Below, one piece after another: positions 8,475-16,970 of a stretch of DNA of 64,000 nt. This DNA comes from Actinomycetes bacterium. GTDB taxonomy: Bacteria; Actinomycetota; Actinomycetes; Propionibacteriales; Propionibacteriaceae. The stretch spans positions 62,001 to 126,000 of the forward strand of contig JAEWOI010000045.1 of NCBI GenBank assembly GCA_023460935.1, given 5' to 3'. A program made the translations under genes and the position numbers. The notes beneath the pieces are model-generated. The model was given only the letters and a program-made list of their open reading frames with translations, did not search any database and had not been told where the DNA came from. Positions within the stretch are counted from its first letter, which is position 1; the number at the start of each line of letters is the position of its first letter.

Positions 8475-8786
8475 TCAGGGGAGCCCGGCCAGCCGGCCGA
8501 GGGCCGCGGCCACCGCGCCGACGATGACCACCACGATGTAGGGCGCCTTGAAGTGCAGCGCGACGGCGCCCGCCCCGAGCGCCAGCAGCCGGGAGTCCAA
8601 CGTGATCGCCTGGCCCTCCCCGACGGTGTTCATCACGGTCAGGGAGGCCAGCAGCCCGACGGTGAGGGCGATGGCCAGGTCGTGGACGATCGGGCGGTCG
8701 AGCAGCGCCTGCGGCAGCAGGTAGCCGGCCAGCTTGATCGCAAAAGCGGCGGCGCAGGCCAGCAGGATCCAGGCGGTGAGGCTCAT
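8475..8786 (-). CDS. azlD: AzlD-family branched-chain amino acid exporter subunit
   Basis: A 103-aa membrane protein with about four hydrophobic segments and the AzlD-type features AFAIKLAGYLLP near the N-terminus and LTVMNTVG, KAPYIVVVIVGAVAAA later. AzlD is the small partner of AzlC in export of branched-chain amino acids or analogues. Its ATG overlaps the AzlC stop by 4 bp (ATGA), giving the expected two-gene operon. A reading frame runs on upstream of this ATG, but it is only the shadow of AzlC and the uracil permease. Confidence 0.88.
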   Translation of the reverse strand: MSLTAWILLACAAAFAIKLAGYLLPQALLDRPIVHDLAIALTVGLLASLTVMNTVGEGQAITLDSRLLALGAGAVALHFKAPYIVVVIVGAVAAALGRLAGLP

Positions 8787-9490
8787 GTGGCTTCCTCCAG
8801 GCCGTGCCGACGGCGCCGCTGCAGCGCCCACCAGCAGGCGGTGACCACGGCTGCCACCAGCACCGGGATGCCGGGCGGCACCAGCGGCAGGGTGAGGATG
8901 GTGGCCAGTGCCGCGACCACGGCGAGCGCGATCGGGTCCCTGCCCTTCAGCCGTGGCCAGAGCAGGCCGAGGAAGGCGGCCACCGCCGCACCGTCCAGCC
9001 CCCAGCGGGCGGGGTCGCCGATGGCGTTGCCGGCCAGCGCGCCGACCAGGGTGAACAAGTTCCACAGCAGGTAGACCCCGACGCCGGCGGTCCAGAAGCC
9101 CCGGACCCGCTCGTCGTGGTCGTCCTGGGCTGTGGCCGTTGCGGTGGACTCGTCGATCGTCAGTTGCGCCATCGCTGGCACCAGCCGTCCGGGAGGGCGG
9201 ATCAGCGCCTTCAGCTGCATCCCGTAGACGCCGTTCCGCACGCCGAGCAGGGTGGCCGCAGCCCACGCCGCTGCACCCGTGCCACCACCCCCGATGACGC
9301 CGATGAACGCGAACTGCGACCCGCCGGTGAACATCAGGGCGCTCAGGGCGCAGGTCTGCCAGACGTCCAACCCGGCAGCAACGGACAATGCGCCGAAGGA
9401 GACGCCGTAGACCCCCACCGCTGCCGCGATGGACAGCCCCATCCGCACCGCCGGGGTGAGCCGGCTCGGCGAGCGTTGGGCGGGAGGCAC
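8783..9490 (-). CDS. azlC: AzlC-family branched-chain amino acid exporter
   Basis: A 235-aa inner-membrane permease of the AzlC/YgaZ type: VGVYGVSFGALSVAAGL near the N-terminus, SALMFTGGSQFAFIGV, then GVRNGVYGMQLKAL, with five to six predicted membrane helices. It works with AzlD encoded immediately downstream. The GTG at 9490 follows a TACGTT box by 7 nt; a TTG three codons upstream is the alternative start. C-terminus is arginine-rich. Confidence 0.9.
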   Translation of the reverse strand: MPPAQRSPSRLTPAVRMGLSIAAAVGVYGVSFGALSVAAGLDVWQTCALSALMFTGGSQFAFIGVIGGGGTGAAAWAAATLLGVRNGVYGMQLKALIRPPGRLVPAMAQLTIDESTATATAQDDHDERVRGFWTAGVGVYLLWNLFTLVGALAGNAIGDPARWGLDGAAVAAFLGLLWPRLKGRDPIALAVVAALATILTLPLVPPGIPVLVAAVVTACWWALQRRRRHGLEEAT

Positions 9491-9497
9491 GCCGGCC

Positions 9498-9503
9498 AAC
9501 GTA
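9498..9503 (-). promoter_or_regulatory. Leaderless -10 box TACGTT for azlCD
   Basis: TACGTT on the minus strand, 7 nt before the GTG at 9490, with no Shine-Dalgarno sequence. Confidence 0.4.
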
Positions 9504-9536
9504 GCGCGGCCCGCAGCCGTGCAGGGCGCGCTGTCT

Positions 9537-9596
9537 CATCCGCGCCGGTGCCAGCCCATCCGCGCCGGTGCCAGCCCATCCGCGCCCTTGCCTGAG
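9537..9596 (+). repeat. 20-bp tandem repeat, about 2.5 copies
   Basis: Units begin at 9537, 9557 and 9577; the first two are identical (CATCCGCGCCGGTGCCAGCC) and the third shares only its first ten bases. It lies between azlC and the uracil permease terminator. Confidence 0.7.
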
Positions 9597-9611
9597 CTCC
9601 TGACCCACAAG

Positions 9612-9648
9612 CCGAACGCCCCCGTTCGACGCGAACGGAGGCGTTCGG
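9612..9648 (-). terminator. Terminator hairpin of the uracil permease gene
   Basis: Arms 9612-9628 and 9632-9648 form a 17-bp stem with one mismatch (core CGAACG/CGTTCG) and a 3-nt loop, 10 nt beyond the permease stop codon. No clear U-tract. Confidence 0.6.
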
Positions 9649-9658
9649 ACGGAGGAAG

Positions 9659-10996
9659 CTAGCGCCGCTCGCCGGCCTCGTGCGGGTCGTGGGCGTCGAA
9701 CTCGGAGACGATCGCGGTGCTGTCGTCGCCGAGGTCGGTGCCGCGGGCCTTTCCGATGGCCCGCATCAGGTGGTAGAGCGCCAGCGCGGTGACGGTGCCG
9801 ACGGTGACCCCGCCGAAGGTCATCTCGCCGAGAGTGAAGTTGAAGTCGGCGATGCCCATGATCAGGCCGACCGCTGCCGGGATCAGGTTCACCGGGTTGG
9901 TGAACGCCACGTGGTTCTCGATCCAGATCCGCGCACCCAGCAGGCCGATCATGCCGTAGAGGACTGTGCCGGCCGCCCCGATCACGCCGGGAGGAATGGT
10001 GGCGATCGCCTCGCCGAACTTCGGGATGAACGACAGCGCGATCGCGATCGAGCCGGCGATCCAGTACAGCGCGGTGGAGTAGACCTTGGTTGCCGCCATC
10101 ACCCCGATGTTCTCGGCGTAGGTGGTGGTGCCGGAGCCGCCGCCGAGGCCGGCGATCGTGGTGGCCACGCCGTCGGCCAGCAGCGCGCGGCCCATGGTCT
10201 TGTCGTAGTTGTGGCCGGTCATCAGCGCCACGGACTTCACGTGCCCGACGTTCTCGGCGATCAGCACCAGCACCACCGGCAGGAACAGGGCAGCGACGTT
10301 GAAGTCGGGGGTGGGCAGGGTGAACCTGGGCAGGCCGAGCCACGCAGCTGCCCCGACCGCCTCGAAGTTCACCTGGTTCTGCAGCAGGGCGGCGATGTAG
10401 CCCACCCCGACGCCGAGCAGGATCGACAGCCGTCCGATCAGCCCGCGGAAGAGGACGGTGATCAGCACGATCGCGATCACCGTGATCCAGCCGGTCAGCG
10501 GTGCGGCCCGGAAGCCGGAGGTCTCGTTCACCCCCCACGCCGCCGTGGCCAGGTTGAAGCCGATCAGCATCACGATGGTGCCGGTCATCACCGGCGGCAT
10601 CAGCGCGTCGATCCAGGCCGATCCGGCCAGGTGCACGATCGCGCCCACGATCGCCAGCAGCACGCCGGCCAGTAGGATGCCGAACAGCGCCTTGCCGATG
10701 TCGTCGCCGGCCTTCGAGGCCAGCACCGGGGAGATGAAGGCGAACGAGGAGCCCAGGTAGCTGGGCAGCCGGTTGCCGGTGATCACCAGGAAGACCAGCG
10801 TGCCGAGGCCGCTGAAGAAGAGGGTGGCCGGGATCGGGAAGCCGGTGATCAGGGGCACCAGGAAGGTGGCGCCGAACATGGCCACCACGTGCTGGGCGCC
10901 GAGCCCGAACATCTTGCCCCAGCCGAGTCGTTCATCGGGGTTGACCACTGCCCCCGGTAGCAGGTCGCCGTTTCCGTGCAGCTTCCAAACAGCCAT
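9659..10996 (-). CDS. uraA: Uracil/xanthine permease (NCS2 family)
   Basis: A 445-aa nucleobase:cation symporter with about 14 membrane segments. Characteristic NCS2 features: GLGAQHVVAMFGATFLVPLI (about residues 30-50), NRLPSYLGSSFAFISP, and the signature ENVGHVKSVALMTG followed by ADGVATTIAGLGGGSGTTTYAENIG (about 265-310), which carries the conserved Glu residues for substrate binding. The ATG at 10996 has GGAGA upstream. The short N-terminus before helix 1 (WKLHGNGDLLPGAVVNPDERL) is typical of actinobacterial uracil permeases. It stands alone with its own terminator. Confidence 0.92.
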   Translation of the reverse strand: MAVWKLHGNGDLLPGAVVNPDERLGWGKMFGLGAQHVVAMFGATFLVPLITGFPIPATLFFSGLGTLVFLVITGNRLPSYLGSSFAFISPVLASKAGDDIGKALFGILLAGVLLAIVGAIVHLAGSAWIDALMPPVMTGTIVMLIGFNLATAAWGVNETSGFRAAPLTGWITVIAIVLITVLFRGLIGRLSILLGVGVGYIAALLQNQVNFEAVGAAAWLGLPRFTLPTPDFNVAALFLPVVLVLIAENVGHVKSVALMTGHNYDKTMGRALLADGVATTIAGLGGGSGTTTYAENIGVMAATKVYSTALYWIAGSIAIALSFIPKFGEAIATIPPGVIGAAGTVLYGMIGLLGARIWIENHVAFTNPVNLIPAAVGLIMGIADFNFTLGEMTFGGVTVGTVTALALYHLMRAIGKARGTDLGDDSTAIVSEFDAHDPHEAGERR

Positions 10997-11166
10997 GCCT
11001 TGGTTCTCCTTCGCCGAGCAGCCGTGCGAACTGTATTGCCCGTCCGCCGACGACCGCTGGGCCGGGAGAAGCTGGTGAGATGGGCGCAAGCCAGAGCCGA
11101 TTCCGGTCAGAATGGGGTGACTGTTCCCTGGCGCGGTGCCGAGGGCGGCCCGGCTCCGAAGTGCGC

Positions 11167-13005
11167 TCAGATCCAGGAGCGCAGCCACATCCTGGCCAGC
11201 CACTCCGGATAGAGCAGCAGCTGGTCGGTGAGCACCGGGTAGATGTAGGCGAAGTTCAGTGCCACGAGGGCGGTGGCCACCCCGACCACGATCGCTCCGC
11301 GCCGCCGGTTGGGCCCGTCCGCAGGCCCGAGGACGAGGCCAAGGACCATCGCCAGCAGGGTGACGGTGAACGGGACGATGCAGATCGCGTAGAAGAAGAA
11401 CACCGGCCGGTCGGCGCTGAAGAACCACGGCACGTACGTTGCCGCAGCGGCCAGCAGCGGGGCGCCGAACCGCCAGTCCCGGCCACCGATCCACCAGATC
11501 ACCGCGACGAACAGGGCGATGAACGCCAGCCACCACAGCACCGGGGTGCCCATGCCCGAGATCACCCGGATGCAGGTCTGGCCGGCAGCCGCCGTACAGC
11601 CGTCCACCCCGGGCTGGATGTCGTTGACGGCATCGATGCCGATCGGGCGGGCCACCAGCAGCCAGCCGATCGGGTGCGCGTCGTAGGGGTGGGTCACCGA
11701 CCGGATGTACTCGCCGGTGTGGAAGTTGTAGATGTCCTGGTGGTACTTCAGGAACGAGGCCCACATCTCGCCCAGGTGCACCGTCCAGGGGTGGTCGGGG
11801 TTGTTCGCGCCCCAGTTGCGGTCGTAGCCGCCGGACGTGGACAGCCAGCCCCACCAGGTCGCGACGTAGACCAGCAGCGACACCAGGACGAGCCGGACGA
11901 AGGCCGGCACCCCGTCGGCCAGCAGGGCGAACCATGAGCGCCAGTCGGCGCCGGCCAGCCGGCGGGCGCCGACATCCCACAGCACGCTGAGCACACCCAT
12001 GGCGGCCAGCACGAAGATCGAGTTCCACTTGGTGCCCAGCGCCAGGCCGAACATCACCCCTGCGGCGAGCCGCCACGGGCGCAGCCAGACCATCGGGCCG
12101 AACCGGCCGCCGAAATCGGGCACGCCCAGGGCCTCCAGCCGGTCGGCCAGGCGGTGGCGGTACCAGTCCCGGTCAGCCAGCACGCAGCTCACCGCGGCCA
12201 CGAGGAAGAAGGCCTGGAATACGTCGAGCAGCGCGATCCGCGACATCGCGAAGGCCAGCCCGTCCAGGGTCAGCAGGACGCCGGCGATGCCGCCCACCAG
12301 CGTGGAGCGGGAGACCCGCCGGGCCATCCGGATCGTGATGAACACCAGCAGGGTGCCGAACACCAGCGGCAGGAAGCGCCAGCCGAAGGAGTTCATGCCG
12401 AAGAGCTGCTCGCCCAGCCCGATCAGCCACTTGCCGACCGGCGGGTGCACGATGAAGGCCGGGGTGTCGGAGTAGACGTCCACGTCGCCGATCACGATCG
12501 AGTCGTTGGCGTTCTTGGGCCAGTCCTTCTCGTAGCCGAACCGCCACAGCGTCCAGCCGTCCTTGGCGTAGTACGTCTCGTCGAAGACCAGCTTGTTGGG
12601 ATAGCCGAGGTTCACCAGCCGGATGCAGAACGCGACCACGGTGATCGAGATGGTCACGACCCAGCCGGCCAGGCGGTCGCGCAGTTCGCTCTGGCCGTCG
12701 CGCAGCCGCTCGATGGTGGACAGTTCCTCGCGGTTCACCGAGCGCCGCAGGCGGGGCAGCGGCGGCAGCGCCCGCTGGGGGGCTGTGGTCTCGGCGGGGG
12801 TCTCGGGGTCGGCTTCCGCGCCGGCCGGCTCCTCGACGGCGAACCGGCTGCCCGGCCGGGGCGGGACGTCGGGGCTCAGCGGTGCGGCGGGTGCCGATGC
12901 GTCGGGTGGCCCTGCGGCGGGTCGCGGTGCGGCGGGAGCGGGCCCTGTGTCCGGCGGCACCGCCGGGGCGTTCGGGCTGCCGGGCCCGGCGTCCGCTTCA
13001 GTCAC
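11167..13005 (-). CDS. pmt: Polyprenyl-phosphate-mannose:protein O-mannosyltransferase
   Basis: A 612-aa GT39 membrane glycosyltransferase transferring mannose from polyprenyl-phosphomannose to exported proteins. An unusual proline/alanine-rich cytosolic N-terminus of about 85 residues precedes the first helix. The first extracytoplasmic loop holds the catalytic acidic motif KLVFDETYYAKDG (about 145-155) and HPPVGKWLI; later loops carry WGANNPDHPW and KYHQDIYNFHTG. About ten to eleven membrane helices. The orthologue in M. tuberculosis is Rv1002c, which also diverges from rsmI as here. The GTG at 13005 lies 6 nt after TAGGAT. Confidence 0.92.
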   Translation of the reverse strand: MTEADAGPGSPNAPAVPPDTGPAPAAPRPAAGPPDASAPAAPLSPDVPPRPGSRFAVEEPAGAEADPETPAETTAPQRALPPLPRLRRSVNREELSTIERLRDGQSELRDRLAGWVVTISITVVAFCIRLVNLGYPNKLVFDETYYAKDGWTLWRFGYEKDWPKNANDSIVIGDVDVYSDTPAFIVHPPVGKWLIGLGEQLFGMNSFGWRFLPLVFGTLLVFITIRMARRVSRSTLVGGIAGVLLTLDGLAFAMSRIALLDVFQAFFLVAAVSCVLADRDWYRHRLADRLEALGVPDFGGRFGPMVWLRPWRLAAGVMFGLALGTKWNSIFVLAAMGVLSVLWDVGARRLAGADWRSWFALLADGVPAFVRLVLVSLLVYVATWWGWLSTSGGYDRNWGANNPDHPWTVHLGEMWASFLKYHQDIYNFHTGEYIRSVTHPYDAHPIGWLLVARPIGIDAVNDIQPGVDGCTAAAGQTCIRVISGMGTPVLWWLAFIALFVAVIWWIGGRDWRFGAPLLAAAATYVPWFFSADRPVFFFYAICIVPFTVTLLAMVLGLVLGPADGPNRRRGAIVVGVATALVALNFAYIYPVLTDQLLLYPEWLARMWLRSWI

Positions 13006-13011
13006 CCCGAC

Positions 13012-13017
13012 ATCCTA
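13012..13017 (-). promoter_or_regulatory. Leaderless -10 box TAGGAT for pmt
   Basis: Minus-strand TAGGAT, 6 nt before the GTG at 13005. The rsmI start lies only 54 bp away on the other strand, with a weaker box AATACT at 13060-13065 also 6 nt from its GTG. Confidence 0.5.
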
Positions 13018-13071
13018 GGTGCCGGGGCCGGGGCTGCGGCCGGTCCCGCGCGGATCGGGAATACTGCACGG

Positions 13072-13932
13072 GTGGAGACTGCGGCGGACGGCGGACGGCT
13101 GGTGCTCGCGGGCACGCCGATCGGCAACGCGGCGGACGCATCGCCGGCGCTGCTCGCCGCGCTCGCCGCCGCGGACGTGGTGGCGGCGGAGGACACCCGC
13201 CGGTTCCGGGCCATGCTGGAGCGCATCGGCGCCGTGACCACGGCGAAGGTCGTCTCCTACTTCGACGGCAACGAGGCCGCCCGGGCCGCGGAACTGCTGG
13301 GGGCACTCAGGGACGGCGCGGTCGTCGTGGTGGTCTCCGACGCCGGCATGCCCACCGTTTCCGACCCCGGCTACCGCCTGGTCACGGCCGCCATCCAGGC
13401 CGGGATCAGCGTCCAGGTGGTGCCCGGGCCGTCGGCGGTGCTGGTCGCGCTGGCGCTCTCGGGGTTGCCCACCGACCGGTTCTGCTTCGAGGGCTTCCTG
13501 CCGCGGAAGTCCGGCGAGCGGCGGCGCCGGCTGGCCGAGCTGGCCGTTGAGCCGCGCACGATGGTGTTCTTCGAGGCGCCGCACCGGCTCTCCGACTTCC
13601 TTTCCGACGCGGCCGCTGCGTTCGGCGCCGAGCGGTCGGCGTCCGTCAGCCGCGAGCTGACCAAGACCTGGGAGGAGACCCGCCGCGGCACGCTCGCCGA
13701 GCTGGCGGCGTGGGCGGAGGCGGGGGTGCGTGGGGAGATCACGGTCGTGGTGGGAGGGGCCTCGGGTGCGGGGCTCAGCCTCGCCGAAGCTCTGCCGCTG
13801 GTGGCCGAACGCCAGGCAGCGGGCGAGCCGTTCTCCAGCGCGGTCGCTGCGGTGGCCGCCGATTCCGGGCTGCCCCGCAAGGCGTTGTACCAGGCTGCGC
13901 TCGAGGCCAGGCGGGAGGCGGCGGATGACTGA
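13072..13932 (+). CDS. rsmI: 16S rRNA (cytidine-1402-2'-O)-methyltransferase
   Basis: A 286-aa SAM-dependent methyltransferase of the tetrapyrrole-methylase fold that modifies C1402 in the ribosomal P site. Seen: LVLAGTPIGNAAD (about 9-21), AAEDTRRFRAML, VSDAGMPTVSDPGYRL (about 87-102), VVPGPSAVLVALALSGLP and the C-terminal helical segment ending in GLPRKALYQAAL. The long open frame upstream is the pmt shadow; the GTG at 13072 gives the family length. Its last 8 bp overlap the tatD start. Confidence 0.93.
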   Translation: METAADGGRLVLAGTPIGNAADASPALLAALAAADVVAAEDTRRFRAMLERIGAVTTAKVVSYFDGNEAARAAELLGALRDGAVVVVVSDAGMPTVSDPGYRLVTAAIQAGISVQVVPGPSAVLVALALSGLPTDRFCFEGFLPRKSGERRRRLAELAVEPRTMVFFEAPHRLSDFLSDAAAAFGAERSASVSRELTKTWEETRRGTLAELAAWAEAGVRGEITVVVGGASGAGLSLAEALPLVAERQAAGEPFSSAVAAVAADSGLPRKALYQAALEARREAADD

Positions 13933-14806
13933 GCCGGAGGCGTCCACCCAGACCGGTCCCGTGCCGGCGCACCTGCCCCCGCTGCCCGAACCGCTGCCGG
14001 CGCCCACCACTGATGCGCACACCCACGCAGCGAGCGTGCGGGAGTACAGCGGCCTGGCCGAGTCCGCGGCGGTGGCCGCAGCGCGGGCGGCGAACGTCAC
14101 CCGGCTGGTTGAGGTGGGCACCGACGTGGCGTCCTCGGCTGCCGCGATCGAGTTGGCCACGGCCCAGGCCGGGGTGGTGGCCACCGTCGCCATCCACCCC
14201 AACGACGCCGCCCGCCTGGCTGGACGGTTGGGCGGTGAGCTCGAGCGGCTGGCGGTGCTGGCCGGTTCCTCCGACCGCGTCCGTGGTGTCGGGGAGACCG
14301 GCCTGGACTACTTCCGCACCCGCGACGCCGCCGGCCAGGCCAGGCAGAAGGAGTCCTTCGCCGCGCACATCGCGCTGGCCAGGCAGCACGACCTCGCCCT
14401 GGTGATCCACGACCGGGACGCGCACGCCGACATCCTGGACGTGCTGGACGCCGAGGGGGCGCCCGAGCGGGTGCAGCTGCACTGCTTCTCCGGCGACGCC
14501 GAGTTCGCCAGGGCCTGCCTCGATCGGGGGTACTGGCTCTCGTTCCCCGGCACGGTCACGTTCAAGGCCAACGAGGCGCTGCGGGAGGCGCTCGACCTCA
14601 CCCCGGCCGACCGGCTGCTGGTGGAGACCGACGCGCCCTACCTCACCCCCATGCCCTGTCGGGGACGGCCGAATTCCAGCTACCTGCTGGCCCACACAGT
14701 GCGGTTCGTCGCCGAGCGGCGAGGGGCCGACCTGGCCGAACTGTGCCACCAGTTGGCCGCCAACGCCGCTGCCGTGTTCGGCGACTGGGAGGAGAGCGAT
14801 GGCTGA
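13925..14806 (+). CDS. tatD: TatD-family metal-dependent deoxyribonuclease
   Basis: A 293-aa TIM-barrel hydrolase. Metal-binding motif TDAHTHA near residue 32, then AIHPNDA, GVGETGLDYF (conserved Glu), LVIHDRDAHADI, LHCFSGD and ETDAPYLTP (conserved Asp). TatD proteins act as 3'-5' exonucleases in DNA repair and turnover. The first 30 residues are a variable leader. It overlaps rsmI and rsmA by 8 bp at each end, both through an ATG-RCTGA sequence. In many actinobacteria metG lies between rsmI and tatD; here it is absent. Confidence 0.92.
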   Translation: MTEPEASTQTGPVPAHLPPLPEPLPAPTTDAHTHAASVREYSGLAESAAVAAARAANVTRLVEVGTDVASSAAAIELATAQAGVVATVAIHPNDAARLAGRLGGELERLAVLAGSSDRVRGVGETGLDYFRTRDAAGQARQKESFAAHIALARQHDLALVIHDRDAHADILDVLDAEGAPERVQLHCFSGDAEFARACLDRGYWLSFPGTVTFKANEALREALDLTPADRLLVETDAPYLTPMPCRGRPNSSYLLAHTVRFVAERRGADLAELCHQLAANAAAVFGDWEESDG

Positions 14807-15659
14807 GGGACTGCTCGACCCCCGCACCATCCGGGAACTGGCTGCCGAACTCGACCTGCGCCCGTCCAAGCAGCGGGGGCAGAACTTCGTGCACGACGCC
14901 AACACGGTGCGCCGGATCGTCGCCGCGGCCGGGGTGGGGCCGGACGACATCGTGCTGGAGATCGGCCCGGGGCTCGGCTCGCTCACCCTCGGCCTGCTCG
15001 AGGCGGCCGCCGGCGTGGTGGCGATCGAGATCGAAGCCGGCCTGGCCGAACGGCTGCCCCGCACGGTGGCGGAGCGCCTGCCGCGGCTCGCCGGCCGGCT
15101 GCGGGTGGTCGCAGCGGACGCACTCACCGTCGATTCGCTGCCCGACCCCCAGCCGACGGCAGTGGTGGCGAACCTGCCGTACAACGTGAGCGTGCCGGTG
15201 CTGCTGCACCTGCTGGCCAGGTTCGACAGCATCGTCAATGGCCTGGTGATGGTGCAGGCGGAGGTGGCTGACCGGCTGGTGGCCCCGCCGGGCTCACGCA
15301 CCTACGGGGTGCCTTCGGTGAAGCTGGCCTGGTACTGCTCGGCGCGCCGGGTGGGCAGCGTGCCGCCGAAGGTGTTCTGGCCGGTGCCGAACGTCGATTC
15401 CGGCCTGGTCGAACTTGTGCGCAGGGACCCGCCGGCAACCACGGCGAGCAGGGAACAGGTGTTCGCTGTGGTCGACGCAGCCTTCGCCCAGCGCCGCAAG
15501 ATGCTGCGCTCGGCGCTGGCCGGGCTGTTCGGCTCCTCCGCTGCTGCGTCGGAGGCCCTGGTGGAGGCCGGGGTCGACCCGCAGGCCAGGGGAGAGGTGC
15601 TGGCGGTCGCCGACTTCGCCCGGATCGCAGAAGTCAGGGCCGTTCGGACGCTGCGATAG
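14799..15659 (+). CDS. rsmA: 16S rRNA (adenine-1518/1519-N6)-dimethyltransferase (KsgA)
   Basis: A 286-aa methyltransferase dimethylating the two adjacent adenines in the 3' hairpin of 16S rRNA during 30S maturation. Motifs: KQRGQNFVHD (about 25-34), EIGPGLGSLTLGLLEAA (SAM motif I, about 50-66), VANLPYNVSVP (motif IV, about 124-134) and AFAQRRKMLRSAL in the C-terminal domain. Overlaps tatD by 8 bp, so the two are translationally coupled. The resuscitation factor gene rpfB, which sits between these genes in M. tuberculosis (Rv1009), is missing. Confidence 0.95.
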   Translation: MAEGLLDPRTIRELAAELDLRPSKQRGQNFVHDANTVRRIVAAAGVGPDDIVLEIGPGLGSLTLGLLEAAAGVVAIEIEAGLAERLPRTVAERLPRLAGRLRVVAADALTVDSLPDPQPTAVVANLPYNVSVPVLLHLLARFDSIVNGLVMVQAEVADRLVAPPGSRTYGVPSVKLAWYCSARRVGSVPPKVFWPVPNVDSGLVELVRRDPPATTASREQVFAVVDAAFAQRRKMLRSALAGLFGSSAAASEALVEAGVDPQARGEVLAVADFARIAEVRAVRTLR

Positions 15660-15662
15660 CCT
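15657..15662 (+). promoter_or_regulatory. Leaderless -10 box TAGCCT for ispE, using the rsmA stop codon
   Basis: TAGCCT begins with the TAG stop of rsmA and lies exactly 6 nt before the ATG at 15669; no Shine-Dalgarno sequence is visible. Confidence 0.45.
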
Positions 15663-15668
15663 CGCCGC

Positions 15669-16595
15669 ATGGCGACACCGGTGACCGAGGCGGACGTGGT
15701 TCGCGTCCGGGTGGCAGGGAAGGTGAACCTCGCGCTCCGCTCCGGGCCGCGGCGGCCGGACGGCTACCACCCGCTGGCCACGGTGTTCCAGGCCGTGTCG
15801 CTCTTCGACGAGGTTGAGGCGAGTTGGGCGGAGCCGGGTCGGTTCTCGGTGCGGGTGCTCGGGGACCAGGCTGACCTCGTGCCCACCGGTGATTCGAACC
15901 TGGCGGTGCGGGCGGCGCGCCTGCTGGCTGGCACCTGGGGCGCCAAGCAGCCGCTCGGGGCGGAGCTGGTGATTCGCAAGTCGATCCCGGTCACCGGCGG
16001 CATGGCCGGTGGGTCCGCGGACGCCGCTGCCGCCCTGCTGGCCTGCGCCGTGTTGTGGGACCTCGACATCACCCCGGACGAGCTGAAGGTGCTCGGCGCG
16101 CAGCTCGGCGCGGACGTGCCGTTCTGCCTGGCCGGCGGCACGGCGCTGGGCACCGGCCGCGGCGACCAGCTCGCGCCGGTGCTGAGCCGCGGCAGCTACC
16201 ACTGGGTGCTGGGCTTCAGCGACGCGGAGCTGCCCACGCCGGCCGTGTTCGCGAAGTTCGACGAGCTGGGGCTGGGCACCAGGCCCCTGGAGGTGCCGGC
16301 GGGACTGCTCAACGCGCTGGTCGGGGGTGACGTCGGGTCCTTGGGCAGGGCGCTGGTCAACGATCTGGAACCGGCAGCGCTGGCGCTGCGTCCGCAATTG
16401 GCGCAGGTGATGGAAGCCGGCCGGGAGTTCGGCGCGGTCGGCGCGCTGATCTCGGGGTCCGGCCCAACCGTGGCGTTCCTCGCTGCCAACGAGCCCGCGG
16501 CCGTCGACCTCTCGGTGAAGCTGTCCAGTGAGGGGCTGTGCCGGGCAGTGAAGCGGGTCAGCGGCCCGGTTCCCGGAGCCCGCCTGGTGGTGTAG
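15669..16595 (+). CDS. ispE: 4-diphosphocytidyl-2-C-methyl-D-erythritol kinase
   Basis: A 308-aa GHMP kinase of the MEP isoprenoid pathway, phosphorylating CDP-methylerythritol at the 2-OH. N-terminal VAGKVNLALRSGPRRPDGYHPL (substrate site Lys and Asn), the ATP-binding loop PVTGGMAGGSADAAAAL (about 107-123), LGADVPFCLAGGTALGTGRG and the C-terminal ISGSGPTVAFL. Length is normal. The enzyme completes the conserved rsmA-ispE neighbourhood seen in actinobacteria (Rv1010-Rv1011). Confidence 0.95.
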   Translation: MATPVTEADVVRVRVAGKVNLALRSGPRRPDGYHPLATVFQAVSLFDEVEASWAEPGRFSVRVLGDQADLVPTGDSNLAVRAARLLAGTWGAKQPLGAELVIRKSIPVTGGMAGGSADAAAALLACAVLWDLDITPDELKVLGAQLGADVPFCLAGGTALGTGRGDQLAPVLSRGSYHWVLGFSDAELPTPAVFAKFDELGLGTRPLEVPAGLLNALVGGDVGSLGRALVNDLEPAALALRPQLAQVMEAGREFGAVGALISGSGPTVAFLAANEPAAVDLSVKLSSEGLCRAVKRVSGPVPGARLVV

Positions 16596-16620
16596 CTGCT
16601 CGCGGGACGCGGCGGACGGC

Positions 16621-16812
16621 CTAGCTGGCCGCGCGTTCGGGAGCGGACTCGTGGTGCAGCGGGATCGGCGGGGTGCCCTGCGGGGTGAGCAACTCCTCGG
16701 AGCCGCCGGGATGCAGCTCGCCCGGACGGAACGGGCCGGGCACGGGTTCGGACGCCGGCCGCGTCGCGCTGCTTCGCTGCTGGCTGCTGGCTGCGTGCTG
16801 GTTACCCGACAT
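16621..16812 (-). CDS. Small proline-rich hypothetical protein
   Basis: A 63-aa open frame whose ATG is preceded by AGGAGG 5 nt upstream, one of the best ribosome-binding sites in the window. The product is hydrophilic, with an N-terminal Ser/Gln/Ala-rich half and a proline-rich second half (GPFRPGELHPGGSEELLTP). No membrane segment, no known domain. It is convergent with ispE. The strong RBS argues for translation; I have no homologue in mind, so existence is moderately supported and function is unknown. Confidence 0.5.
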   Translation of the reverse strand: MSGNQHAASSQQRSSATRPASEPVPGPFRPGELHPGGSEELLTPQGTPPIPLHHESAPERAAS

Positions 16813-16913
16813 GTCTTCCTCCTGCTCGGTGGTGCGGGCTGGCGCCGCACCCTTCGGCTACCCGTCCGGGCCGGGCTTCAACCCCGGTCCTCATCAGCCC
16901 AAACGTCGCTGAC

Positions 16914-16939
16914 AGGGCGCTTTGTTCCCGCGGCGCCCT
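16914..16939 (-). terminator. Possible terminator of the MFS gene
   Basis: Perfect 7-bp stem, arms 16914-16920 and 16933-16939 (AGGGCGC/GCGCCCT), 12-nt loop, 32 nt beyond the MFS stop on the minus strand. Confidence 0.35.
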
Positions 16940-16970
16940 CCCGTCGGGCGTCCAGATCCCGCCCGGTGCG

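Noticed and set aside
8475..10538. Single large frame covering azlD and part of the uracil permease
   Set aside because: Only the last 103 codons are AzlD-like; the remainder is an Arg/Pro-rich shadow of azlC and uraA in other frames.
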